Assembly: GCA_012931725.1 (NCBI GenBank)
Contig: CM022955.1
Coordinates: 10,008,885-10,072,884 of the forward strand
Origin: Litsea cubeba
Lineage: Eukaryota; Streptophyta; Magnoliopsida; Laurales; Lauraceae
DNA length: 64,000 nt
Direction of reading: 5' to 3'
Every line of letters starts with the position of its first letter. Position 1 is the stretch's first letter. The position numbers and the translations under genes were made by a program. The notes beneath the pieces were generated by a model that saw only the letters and a list, made by a program, of their open reading frames with translations, was not told the DNA's origin and searched no databases. Below, one piece after another: positions 43,591 through 55,800 of the stretch.

Positions 43591-44545
43591 CATTTGGTAT
43601 CATTTGATTCAATTGTCAATTTCAGAAATTCAAATCAGATGGATAAAAATGTCTAAAATATAGTTCATCTATGTGATAGGCCAGTAGGCCCCTCAAAGAT
43701 AGCAGGTGGATATCCACCCAATTAATTGATTTTTCTTTCTAGTGGGTTGTATTCAAGAGCCCATCTATGAATCTGATAGGGAAGTAAATCTCACAGGACA
43801 TCAGACCCAGCTGAAGATTCATTTGTCCTCCATATAAGTTTTATTAGTGGTCCCCACCACCCCCATAAACGTGGTATGGGTTTTTTTATAGTTCAATACA
43901 TGAGCCATAGGTTTAATCATCAGCAACATACTGTATTAGCTATTGAATCCTTTTATAATTAACTAAGAAAACAGAACTGAGTCAAATGGAAATATATGAA
44001 TAAATTAAATACTAGGATTTCTCTCCATACCATTTTTGTTTCTGATTTCCCATTATTACTTAAAAACTAAATATTTCTCAAGAATCCTTTTGATCCATTA
44101 CAACCCTTCGGATCCTTCAGGATCTTCTTGAGAAGAGAAGACAAATCAGCTAGATTCAAAGACCAAAGTCCGCATCTACCAGGCCCAACGAAGACCTACG
44201 CAACCTAGCTTGGGCCTATTTCTTTACAAGAATTCATGAAATTTCTGTATGGAGAAGTTTTAAATTTTCAGACATGGTGGAATTCCTATTTACTCCATTG
44301 TACTTGAATATTCAGAAATTCCACCAAAAAGCTAAGATGTTGGAATTGCTTAATTCCCGAACGTCATTTTGAGATGCTCGTGAAGAAACATATAGCGTTT
44401 GCAAATTAAATGCCAGGGACAAGATGGTCACATTATGTCAAAAAAAACCCTAACATAGCAAATTCCTATGAGAATTCTAATAAAGAATAGCGTCTGAGTC
44501 AAGCTAGGACCAGCTCAACCTAAATAGACCACAACAGGACCACTT
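43591..44545. other. Intergenic, nothing recognised
   Basis: Mixed-composition DNA without ORFs above background or clear repeats. Confidence 0.4.
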
Positions 44546-44554
44546 GAAAGGGCC

Positions 44555-45471
44555 ACTGGCGGACCCAGGTTTTTTATTTGGGTGGGGCTAGACTTTTTCC
44601 ATTCTCAAATCTCCTACCCAATAGAAGGTTCTTCCCACTACGTCTCCCAAATATAGGTAATCATCAACTCATCATCAAAACAACCTAAGATAACATCTCC
44701 TTTAATCCTAGGCGTTTGGATGCCCTGAGACGGTGTGAGACGGTGATTGGGTGAGCATCCAATTACCCAATTTGGATTCCGGTTCTATTTAGATCTAAGA
44801 AATTTGATTGCCTACATTTACCTTATTAACTAGAAAAAAAATTTCATATAATTAGTCATCGGCTCATGGCAAAAAAGAAAATTTGCCACTTGAATGTAAC
44901 TTAAGTTATCCAAACATATGGACCTTAAGGCCTGCTTTATGTATGAATTGAAGATTAAAGTGTGTCCAATGGTGGTTTGGTCATCTTCGGACTTGTAGAC
45001 ATGCTCAAATTTGGTGATTTAGGTCTTAGAGTATGGATTAGGACTTGGGGATTTAGGGTTTGAAAATAGGATGAGATTAAGGGTTCATATTTAGGTATAA
45101 AGTGATTATGATCGAGGAGGGAGGGAGATTGCTTTAGTTAGGGTTATTTGATGCGAGAGAGACTAACTACGAGATGACCAGCAACGAGAAGCTCGATCGG
45201 CACGAAGAGTGTCTTGGACTGTAAGTAGAAATAAAATGTCGAACAAGAATGGCGTGAAGAAGATCTGATATTCGGTGAGGAGAAGATGTCGAAAGAAAAG
45301 AGGAGTGTTTTCACTAAGGTTTTGTCACATGGGGCGATCACAAGATTTAGATATGGGATAACTATTTTTTAGATATATACGGGACATGACCAAGCCCATT
45401 CATATATGTAGCGAATTTGAATTTTACATGGGGCGACCGCCCCAGGTCAACTATTCATGGGTTCGCCCCCT
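44555..45471. mobile_element. Probable non-autonomous DNA transposon (GGCGGACCCAGG ends)
   Basis: 917 bp between ACTGGCGGACCCAGG and, read from the right, AGGGGGCGAACCCATG. Flanks GAAAGGGCC (44546-44554) and GAAGAGGCC (45472-45480) look like a 9-bp duplication with two changes. No transposase is seen. A second copy of the left end occurs at 51168. The superfamily is uncertain (hAT or MULE). Confidence 0.5.
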
Positions 45472-45480
45472 GAAGAGGCC

Positions 45481-46007
45481 TTGCATGCCTGATGCAGACC
45501 ACCGGAGCCTCATTGAAGCCCAGTCAGTCATAATGAGACCCACAATTGGGTCAAAAGGGTCCACAATCCAAACTAGGAATGTAAACGAGTTGGTTCTAGT
45601 CCGGGTCCATGGTGGAATCAGAACCGAAACCTTTCGAGAACTGATCAAGTGCTTCAGATTTTTTTTTTCAATTGCTGTTTGTAATCCTACTGAAGATTAT
45701 AAATTTTGGAGATGACCTATAATCTAGCTCCTTAGAAGTCGTTATGGAACACTTATGTGGCTGGGAGAAAACTATTCTCAATAGATTAGGTTTGAGGGAT
45801 AGAGAATAGCCCTTGGGCTCAGTTTGTCACCCATAAGGACTAATCTCGGTATTGGATTTTAGGTCCAAAGTTTTATGACCATTGATTTTTGGGCTCGTAT
45901 CTCGATCATCATAAATCGGTTGGATATAAAATTTGGTGTGTCCCCAAGTGGGCCCTACTGGGATCTCGTTCATGATCTTCATGGGCAGTATCTGCTAGGG
46001 AGTCAAG
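45481..46007. other. Intergenic, nothing recognised
   Basis: No supported feature. Short ORFs here have no recognisable domains. Confidence 0.4.
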
Positions 46008-46017
46008 GGTCACACAC

Positions 46018-46385
46018 ATAGTTGTCAATTTCGTTTCTTTTCGCCTGAAATGGCCGGAATTTTTCGTTCCGGTCCTCCGGCCGATACGGAATAGGGCAAA
46101 AAACTAAAATACGGTTTGAATTCCGGTCTATTTCAGCTGTCCATTCCGATCCATTTAGGTTTATAGAACAATTTTCACTTTTTTTTTAATTTTTTTCTCA
46201 ATATTCATATTAAGAAACATGCATAATTTATATTTTATTTTTATTTTTCTATTATATATATATGTATATATTCTTTTAATTTTTTATAATTCCGAAAAGT
46301 TACTTCGAAAATTTTTGCCGAATTCCAAAATACTTTATCTTGGATGCTAAATCGAAATGATGACCGAAACAAAATTAACAACTAT
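46018..46385. mobile_element. MULE-type MITE with 10-bp TSD
   Basis: 368 bp with inverted ends ATAGTTGTCAATTTCGTTTC (left) and ATAGTTGTTAATTTTGTTTC (right). Flanks GGTCACACAC (46008-46017) and GGTCACAAAC (46386-46395) form a 10-bp duplication with one change. The inside is AT-rich and non-coding. Confidence 0.75.
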
Positions 46386-46395
46386 GGTCACAAAC

Positions 46396-47040
46396 CCACC
46401 CACACCCTGCCTACATGATTCTTATTCGTGGTCCACCCTATTTCAAAGCCACTTGACTCACCTAAGTTAAGTTACCTCCCTCACACATACTATCCCTGTG
46501 ATTGCCATTGGCCCAAAATTGACACTTATCCACCCCTTACACCCTGTACATTGGATTAAAACAAAGGATACATTTAAAGAAAAAAAAAAGATTTTAGAGC
46601 CATGAATGAAGGGGTTAGGATGATCCAAAGAGGTTGATATTATGCACTCCCTTAGGTCTCACTGAGATTTTTCCATCAATGATTGGTGTGGCCCTAGTGG
46701 ACCCCATAGATAAGTGGTTGCTAATATTAGATGGGCCCCATTGTAATTCATCACTCTTAAAGTATCTCATTAGATAAAGGACCTCATAGATAAATGGGCC
46801 CCGTTTAAATGGGTTGGGCCAAGCTGCATGTATAAACCCATTTAAATGGTCTTGTCGGTTTAAGCTTTTCGTATTCAAATTATCAAATATCAAACTTTCT
46901 AAATGCAACGGTCGAAACTTTCCAACTTGGAAACTTTCCAAATCTACAAGAATTAGTTAGAACTTTCCAAAGTCGATTGATTATAAACACAGTACCCTCG
47001 AAAGAAAAAAAAAAAAAAAAAAACCAATTGAATTGAAAGA
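46396..47040. other. Region upstream of the small ORF
   Basis: No repeat recognised. A TATA-like ATTATAAACACAG at 46978-46990 and a poly-A tract near 47004-47025 lie 35-80 bases before the ATG at 47059 and could be its promoter region. Confidence 0.35.
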
Positions 47041-47058
47041 TAGCAGCAAGCAAAATCC

Positions 47059-47541
47059 ATGGCGTTGTATAACGATAGTCTTAGAGCTCGTCTGTCCTAT
47101 TATCATGCTGTCATGTGGAAATCAATTGACGAATTGTACGGGGAAGTTGAAGAAATTGATGAAGAATCATCAGGTGCTTTCGTTCGCATTACACTCGACA
47201 AGAAGAGACTCTGCTACGTGCGAGGAATCTATCCGGCTCTTGTTGCTGTTAGAGAAGCTCGAGATTTCTTTTCCTTTGCATTCAGAGTAGATCTTCACCA
47301 CCTTCTGTCTCTTGAGACGTCCGAGTATTGCATCAAGAAGAAGCTTGGTAAAATGCTGTGTCTTCATCCCTCTAATTTTAAGGCTCTGAAGAACAAGATT
47401 GCCCTTTTCGCCTGTGGCAAAGCACGAGAGGCCTACTTTGCGGGGTCTAATACGCTGAGTATTGAATTAAGGGTGGAGATTTCAGATGAGCACTTGTACA
47501 AGGACAAAGAAGCTGCTATTGATCATAATAATTTCTTTTAG
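47059..47541 (+). CDS. Small single-exon protein of unknown function (160 aa)
   Basis: The ATG at 47059 sits in a good plant context (AATCCATGGCG). The ORF is open for 160 codons to TAG at 47539-47541. A TATA-like element lies about 75 bases upstream, and AATATAAAAG near 47638 could serve as a polyadenylation signal. The protein is balanced and non-repetitive, with an acidic N-terminal part (IDELYGEVEEIDEESSGA), a central FVRITLDKKRLCYVRGIYPA and a basic mid region (CIKKKLGKMLCLHPSNFK). I see no signal peptide, membrane segment or known domain, and do not recognise the family. It could be a real orphan gene, a fragment of a larger gene, or a chance ORF. Confidence 0.45.
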   Translation: MALYNDSLRARLSYYHAVMWKSIDELYGEVEEIDEESSGAFVRITLDKKRLCYVRGIYPALVAVREARDFFSFAFRVDLHHLLSLETSEYCIKKKLGKMLCLHPSNFKALKNKIALFACGKAREAYFAGSNTLSIELRVEISDEHLYKDKEAAIDHNNFF

Positions 47542-47844
47542 AGGGTTGAAGAAATATGGGCATAGGCGTTGAGATGTTGTTATTGAACTTTTTAGCTTTT
47601 CTTGGTTGTTTGTATATATTGTCCTGTTTTTTCTGCAAATATAAAAGATGATTTTACTTTATTTTTTCCTGATCTGTAACCATTGTTGTTAGTCTGGGCT
47701 TTTCTTGAAACAACAGATGATGGTAAAAAAAATTTTTTTTGTTTAACCATTACATGTCTCTGTGTTTTTCCTTGGAGGAATCATTTTTGGATTCAAAAAG
47801 TCGGCTGAATGAAGTTGTTTTGCATTCACCTGACGGTTAGTTAA

Positions 47845-48175
47845 GTTAGCTCAGTTCATTGGGAATCAGTTTCTTCAAATGATTGATTTGCACTTAAAGA
47901 GGATCTAAACAGGGAATATAAAAAAAAGGCAATATGTAAAAACCAGATTAGATTGAACAGAGGTAATTCATGATAAATGAATACTAGGCTCTCAATGAGG
48001 GTATTCACAGTTGTTAACTAGTTCTTCTCTATGTGAATCAAGGATCTATTTGCTCAGTTCATTGAAAGCCTCTGTAAATAATTGTATTTACAGAGGATCT
48101 GAACAGGGGAATAAAAGAAGGGGAAATGTATTACAGTTGTTTGTCAAGTGGTTCTTCTCTAACTGAGACTATTTT
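47845..48175. repeat. Diverged two-copy tandem duplication (about 205 bp)
   Basis: GCTCAGTTCATTG, AGAGGATCT(A/G)AACAGGG and GTTCTTCTCTA occur in the same order from about 47848 and again from about 48053. The copies are well diverged. Non-coding. Confidence 0.6.
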
Positions 48176-50900
48176 ACCCGAGTCAGGAATATGTGTTTAG
48201 AGTTTAATTAGTGAGGGGATTAGGATATATCAAGCATTCCTTCTATGTCTTCCATGAGGATTTTAGTCAATTGGAATGAGTAAGTTGGGTAGAAAAAACA
48301 GTTTTGAGGTGAAATTAGATAAGGGTTTCTTTTCTTTTGACTTTTGATGATCAGCTGAGAAGGTGATCCACCTTTTCTTTTTAATACCATAGTAATTTTT
48401 TTACAATGACATCCCCAAGTTATTCCTGCATTGCAATTGATCATCTGGAAACATATCTTTTGAAAAGGAAAGGCCATTTGTTGCAATAATAAGAGAGATT
48501 GTGGCTCCAGGCCACTCTATGGGAATGTTACAAATTGAAACAGTTAACTTGATAATTTGAGAGACGACGGCATCATTGACTCAAACAAATCACCTACTTA
48601 ATGCTCAAATAGCCATTTCAATGGATGTTCTACTTCCTTCTCATTATTGACAGACAAGTGTTATATAGTTGACAACCAATTTGGTTAGAACTGAGGCTGT
48701 TTTGTCCCTTTTCTTTTAATTGATAAGAACAAAAGCTTCTCCTCATTGTGGCATAAATACTGCAAAATTCTATATCCTGCCAAGGTTTTCCTCATTGTGG
48801 GCCAATGTTCGGACCCCAGATGATCAATGCTTCTCTTGTTGGGCCCACAGAATTCTAGGATTGTATGGGGATGGATTTTGACTGGGCCCAGTCCAGTCTT
48901 ATTCTGCACCTGAACTGCACAGGCTTGAGCAGGAACAGCCTTATAGAGGGGAACAACCCTGCTATCCAGTGAAATGGTGGGTGGCTGAGTAACCCACTAT
49001 GTAAGTATTTCTAGTAGAAGCTTTTAGGATATGATGCATATCCTGCACCTTGGAATCATACTGACTCCAAATAACAGTAGTTAATGGCTAGGATCCTTCT
49101 GTTGAAGTTGTGGCAGCTCTGGATGATGTTATATTGACTTTGGTTGCTCTTACTAGTAGGCCAAGATTGGATAATGACTAGGCCATGGTAATTGTTGGAA
49201 GGACTGATTTTCTCTGTTTGGTTTGCTCATGCACGCATTTACTGTTTGCTAGTCTAACATCTTTAGGAATGGAAACGGGTCGGGTTCAAGGTTTCTCTGT
49301 GCCCAAGCTACAAAAGAGGTTTAATAACCTTGTCACTGGAGCCAACTTGGCAAAGGTTGCATGACGCGCCTCCATACTCTTTTAAATTAAATAGCCGAAT
49401 TTGAACCTAAACGTGAATATTAAGTCCTTGACCTGGACTTCCAACTGATTCCCAAATAATTGTATTATACACTTAAGACACTTATACATATTAAATAAGA
49501 TGTGGTAGATGCCTTGAGTATTTGGGTTACAAAACCCTTGGACCTGGACCCAGATTCAATATTTATTGTGGTCCATTCCGTTGAACTGAACCAGAACGGT
49601 TTGGACCGAGACCTGATCATTCAAATTGGGTGCCTTGGCCTTTGTTATTCAGGTATTCCAATACCCATCTTCATTTCTGCTTTATTATGGAATATCTTTC
49701 GAAGTAGGAGACTCAATAGGGCAGTATTCAGGCCTGGGCCGAGTTCTTGAAAGTGAGGCCAAAATACCCAGTTTACCCATATTCCTCTAACAGGCGTGTC
49801 ACTGGACTACGAATGGACTTATGCAAGATAACATTGTCAACCATCGTAAGCCTGGCTGGGTCCTTTCAAAGCAATTGGGCAGTCCTAAGAAAGTTAGAAA
49901 ATATCTCTGTTTGGAGAAATGACATGATAAAATAATGTTTCAAGCCTAAGCCGGCTCAATAGGGCCCAAATCCAACCTGATAAAAGGCCTGTTTAGGATA
50001 ATGTTTACAGTCTTAATTATGCTTATTTTACTAGTACTTGGTTAATTTAAAGCAAAGTCAATCTGTTACCAATTTTGAAAAATAAAAAACAGCGTTTGGC
50101 AACCAACATTCCATTGTAAGCCAATCTATTATTACATATTAACACATCCCTGGTATGCTGCAGAGCAGAACATGTTGGCTTATAATAATATTTATCACAT
50201 ACATTCATAGGTATGGCCGTATGGGTATGCAGGCCTAGTGTGTTGGCTGGTCTGGCATGATGTTGTGGATAATTTTAGCCAATTCTGAATTGACAATAGC
50301 GTTGATTTGTGCACTTGAAATCTCGCACACATGCCCAGAGATCCCCCTCCAGTCTTCAAGTTTGATGTGCTATTCCTGACCAATAGTCCAATTTTGCGAA
50401 TAAAAAAAGGCCTTACATAATTTGATTGAGTGTCTGTCTGGAAGGGGGTAAGATTTGATTATAGTCTTGCTCCAAGGTTGCAAGCTGGTCTGTTCCTTTG
50501 TAACTCTTGATATGTTCATCTATAGAATTACGACCATCTAGAATGGCCAAAACCCTACAATAGTTATTTACAAAATTTGCCTAACCAAAAATTATCTTAT
50601 GTGAACCTTGCCCTTAAAAGAGTGTTTTTGGTCTTTCATTATCCTAATAAAACATCTTTTATAGGCCAATTCATCCTCAAAATGGCTGTATCTTCTTAAA
50701 AAGGATCAACTTTTTCATGTTATAATTTTTTTCCAATTTTTTGGAGTGGCAAGTAGGAGTACCATAGGTATATGCTGGCTGTCTTCTTTCTGGGAGTTAA
50801 AATGGACATGCTAAAAGGAGTCTAAAGGCACATCCTATGTCTGCCTGATGCTGAATTTGATGTTTGAGGATTCCGACTGTCCAACGGCCTGGGAATTGAC
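48176..50900. other. Long intergenic stretch, nothing recognised
   Basis: About 2.7 kb of AT-rich DNA. ORFs up to 88 codons have no recognisable domains. A GACCTGGACCC-like patch lies near 49540, without inverted partners. Confidence 0.4.
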
Positions 50901-51007
50901 CCAAATTTAGTGTTTGAAACTTTAAGTCCCTTATCGGACAGTACTCAGGCCTCAGGCTTCAAGCCCATTAGGACGCTAGTTAGAGAACCAGGCGTTGCTC
51001 GGTTGGT

Positions 51008-51130
51008 TAGCAATTTCTTTTGGACTTGTCAAATATACCAAAAACCTGTTTCTAACTCATATGACCAGTCTTCAAGTACTGACGAGCAATTTCTTTTGGA
51101 CTTGTCTAATATACCAAAAAATTGTTTTCT
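51008..51130 (+). repeat. Direct duplication with 78-bp period
   Basis: AGCAATTTCTTTTGGACTTG followed by TC(A/T)AATATACCAAAAA occurs at 51008 and 51086. No gene is linked to it. Confidence 0.8.
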
Positions 51131-51167
51131 CACTACACGGCCTACTTTCAAAGGGATCACACCTGGC

Positions 51168-51299
51168 CAATGGCGGACCCAAGATTTTTATTTGGGTGGT
51201 GCGGGCAATGGTCAAGTTAAGAAGTTAAATAATAAAATAGGATTTTTTAAGATATTATTTAAGAAGTTTCTTGACTATCGCAGTCGCAGATGCGGTCGC
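51168..51299 (+). mobile_element. Truncated left end of the GGCGGACCCAGG-type transposon
   Basis: AATGGCGGACCCAAGATTTT and TATTTGGGTGG match the left end at 44555-44590. The Copia LTR begins at 51300, and no right end is found, so it is cut off. Confidence 0.5.
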
Positions 51300-52236
51300 T
51301 GTTAGGAAACATACACCTTAAAATAATGACTACATACGAATACAGTACATACCTTTCTGGTCTCTGTATTTATACAGTTCTGTTTGTCCAAGTTCTACAG
51401 CAATTAATCCGAGCCTAGTGAAATCACTATGTCCTTAAGACAGATTTTCCCCCTCACAGTGCTGAAGGTTAAAAGGGAAACTGTCTCCCAAGATAGAACG
51501 GATTTTATCTTCTCCGGAAAGCAGCACTTCAATTCCAAAGAACAACGAACGCAAGCAGTAGCTGACCAAGAACAGAGGAAGAAGAGAGAAGAGATCTGTT
51601 GTTGTGTTTTCTCTCTCAAAGTCGTCCACTATTTATAGGAGATAGGTGCCTCTGAAATGAAGTTATGCAACCCTTCATGAAAGGTAGCATCACTTCAGTC
51701 CATGCACTGTTTCATGAAAAGATGCAATGGTTCGAATGCAATGTTTCGAACCATTGCATCATTTGAAAAAGCCCATCTCATTAAGAAAAGCTTAGACCCA
51801 ATTCGGAATTGGGCCTTGTAAAAATAAGAAATCTGGGATCCAAAAAGAAAGAAACCACCAAGCCCAAGCCCAAGCCGAGCCGAGCCGGCGTGCGTGGGAC
51901 CCGACCCGACCCGAACCGACCGGAAGGACGGCGGCGGCGCGCGCGCGTATTTGTTGAGCTTGACTGCGTTCCGTCTCCATGGAAAATTAGTGGTACCCCT
52001 TGGGGCCCAACCCTTATAGTTATACTTTCTCTATATATACTCAACATCTCTTTGGTTTTCTTCCAATGTGGGACAAGTGTTTTTCATACTTTCCCTCATT
52101 CATTTCTTACTCATTTCATTTCAAGTGGGGTAACTTGGGAGACAAATTACTCATTCAATACTCAATGGATTTGTGTAATTCCAAGTTCTATGTGTTCACT
52201 ACACTTTGAACTAATTACTAACCCATTTTTCTAACA
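51300..52236 (-). repeat. 3' LTR of the Copia element
   Basis: 937 bp. Minus strand starts TGTTAGAAAAATGGG (52236) and ends TTTCCTAACA (51300), with terminal inverted TGTTAG/CTAACA. TATA box GAGTATATATAGAG on the minus strand near 52028-52041. An intron-less, GC-rich patch lies at 51860-51950. Confidence 0.88.
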
Positions 52237-52248
52237 ATCCCCCACATG
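52237..52248 (-). promoter_or_regulatory. Polypurine tract of the Copia element
   Basis: Minus-strand CATGTGGGGGAT directly precedes the 3' LTR. It would prime plus-strand DNA synthesis. The 550 bases between it and the polyprotein stop are non-coding. Confidence 0.8.
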
Positions 52249-52802
52249 AATGAAAATTTGGTTTTTCACACATAAATAATGGATTCCTGTCCTATTACAA
52301 ATGAAAAGATACTGCATCAGGTCAAGTAGCATGGGAGGCCTTGAACTTGCCTTAGTGAAAGACGATCGGATTTAATTGGACGATCAGTAGACTTTGATTA
52401 ATGTCCTTGAACTGTCAACCGTTTGTATAAATCTAGACAATCATCTTCACGCAGTACCTTCTCTAATACTGTTGGTTCTCACGTTTGTGTTCATTTTGGC
52501 CTTGAACACTTCTTGGTTTCAGATAGTGCTTCTGAGAACATATTCTCATAGAAGCGGCCCCACTTCGCACTAACATAGGTAATTTCTATAAAAAGTATCC
52601 TGCAATACTCCACTTGGAGAACATATCTTTCCAAGATATAGTAAATCATTAAAAGCTTAACTTATCCCGAGTCTCGCGGCAGATACGCACTATATCCAGT
52701 GCTTACTGAGTCACAGACATAATTCAGTTGGCCCTTTGAACCTAGATCTTGGGATCTCCAGTCAACTAGGTTGGTTTTTTCATTATGAGGACTCTTTGTT
52801 GA

Positions 52803-55800
52803 TTATCTTAACGGTTGCAAACCCATTCCCCTTGATAATCTTTCCACTTGCTCTCTTGTTAAACCTTTTGTAAGCGGATCCGCAATGTTATCTTTAGACC
52901 TTACATAGTCAATTGAGATAACTCCAGTTGAGAGCAATTGTCTAATGGTGTTATGTCTATGACGTATGTGTCGAGACTTCCCATTATACATGCTACTCTG
53001 TGCCCTACCAATAGCAGATTGGCTGTCACAGTGTATAGACACTGCCGGCACAGGTTTAGCCCAGTTTGGAATATCCTCTAAGAAATTTCGAAGCCATTCT
53101 GCTTCTTCTCCAGCCTTGTCCAATGCGATGAATTCTGATTCCATAGTGGACCTTGTTATGCACGTTTGCTTTGAGGATTTCCAAGAAATAGCAGCACCTC
53201 CAAGTGTAAAGACATATCCACTAGTGGACTTTGAGTCTTTAGTGTCAGATATCCAATTAGCATCGCAGTACCCTTCTGGAACAGCTGGATATCTGGTATA
53301 GTGCAGACCAAAGTTCTGAGTATATTTTAAGTATCCCAAAACTCTAAGTATGGCAGTCCAGTGATCTTTGCCAGGATGACTCGTATATCGACTTAACTTA
53401 CTCACAGAGTATGCTATGTCAGGTCTTGTACAGTTCATGACATACATTAAACTGCCAAGTATACGAGAGTACTCTAGTTGAGATGCACTAATACCATTAT
53501 TTTTTGCTAAATGAAGATTTACGTCAACTGGTGACCTTTTTGGAGTGATGTTATATGCCTTGAACTTTTCAAGAACTTGCTCAATGTAATGAGATTGTGA
53601 TAGAACAAGTCCATCTTGTGTCCTAGAAATCTTAATTCCTAGGATAACATCTGCAACTCCTAAATCTTTCATGTCAAACTTATTGGACAGCATTTGTTTG
53701 GTGGATTTTATGACATCCATAGTACTACCCAAAATTAGCATATCGTCGACATAGAGACAAACAATGACACATCCTTTTTTATTGTTTTTGACATAAACAC
53801 ATTTGTCACACTCGTTTATTTTGAAACCGTTTGACAACATTGTATTGTCAAATTTCTCATGCCATTGCTTTGGTGCTTGCTTTAATCCATATAAGGATTT
53901 TACAAGCTTGCAAACTTTCCTTTCTTGGCCAGGAGCAATAAACCCTTCGGGTTGTTCCATGTATATTTCTTCATCTAACTCACCATTCAAGAATACCGTT
54001 TTTACATCCATTTGATGTATCTCAAGTCCATGTATAGATGCTATTACTATCAGCATCCTTATGGACGTTATTCTTGTAACTAGAGAATAAGTGTCGAAAT
54101 AATCGAATCCTTCCTTTTGTCTAAAGCCTTTGACCACAAGTCTGGCTTTATATTTGTCGATTGATCCATTAGTCTTAAACTTCTTTGTGAATATCCATTT
54201 ATATCCCAAAGTCTTGGAACCATGTGGTAAATCCACTAATTCCCATGTATGATTTTGTAATATGGATTCAATCTCGCTATTTATTGCTTCTTTCCAATAA
54301 GTAGATTCAGGAGTTGACATTGCCTCCTTGAATGTTTGGGGTTCATTTTCCAACATGAATGTTAGAAAATTAGGTCCAAAAGATGTTGATGTCCTTGGCC
54401 TTTTACTACGTCTAGGTTCCTCCTCAATTGCACCTTGTTTAGGATGGTTACTAGTTGTAGCATCTAAATTTCTCTTTGATGAACTTGACGTTAAACATAT
54501 GTTATACGGAAACATATTTTCAAAGAATGAAGCATTCCTTGACTCAATAATTGTATTAACATGTATATCTTGAATCTCTGATTTATGAACCAAAAACCGA
54601 TATGCACTACTATTGTTTGCATATCCAATGAATACATAATCAATAGTCTTGGGTCCTATCTTCACCTTCTTAGGTTTAGGAACTTCCACTTTAGCAAGAC
54701 ACCCCCACACTTTTAAGAATTCGTAGGAAGTCTGATGACCTTTCCATAATTCGTAAGGTGTTTTAAGCGTCTTTTTGTTAGGAATCTTGTTGAGAATGTA
54801 ATTGGCGGAAAGCAAGGATTCCCCCCATAAATTCTGGGGTAAACCAGAACTTAACAACATAGCATTCATCATCTCTTTAAGAGTTCGGTTTTTGCGCTCA
54901 GCAATACCGTTTGATTGAGGTGAATAAGGAGCCGTAGTTTGATGAATGATTCCATGTTCAGAACATAGACCTTCAAAAGGTGATTCATATTCACCCCCTC
55001 TATCGCTTCTTATAGCCTTAATCTTCTTGCTAAGTTGATTTTCAACTTCATTTTTATAGTGTTTGAACACTTCAATTGCCTCGTCTTTACTTCTCAATAA
55101 GTAAACATAACAGTAGCGAGTGCTATCGTCAATAAAAGTAATGAAATACTTTTTACCGCCTCTAGTAGGCACAAACTTAAGATCACAGATATCTGTGTGT
55201 ATTAAGTCCAGAGGTTCGGTATTTCTTTCAACAGAATGAAAGGAGGATCTGGTCAATTTGGATTCTACACAAGTTTCACATTTGTGGTGTGGGTCTATTG
55301 TTATCTTTGGTATAAAGTTCAAGTTAATTAATATACGTAAAGTATCATAATTAATATGTCCTAATCTACCATGCCATATGTGTGAACACTCAATCAAGTA
55401 AACAGAAGTTTGAACTTTATTAGCGCTCTTTGGCGCAATGGTCAAACATGACATTTTAAAGAGCCCATCCTGAAGATAGCCCTTACCCACAAATACATCA
55501 TTCTTAGTCAGCACAAATTTATCAGAAACAAAGACTAACTTAAACCCATTCTTGCTCAGCAGCGACCCAGAAACCAAGTTCTTGCGAATGTCAGGCACAT
55601 AGAGTACCTCATTCAGAGTCAGTTCCTTCCCAGAAGTCAGCTTCATCACCACCTTTCCTTTACCTTCAACCTTGGATGTAGAGGAGTTACCCATGAAGAG
55701 TTGTTCTTCCTTTTCTACACCATGATAGGTGGTGAACATAGACCTGTTGGAGCAAATGTGGCGAGTAGCACCAGTGTCCACCCACCATTCTCTTTCGTTT

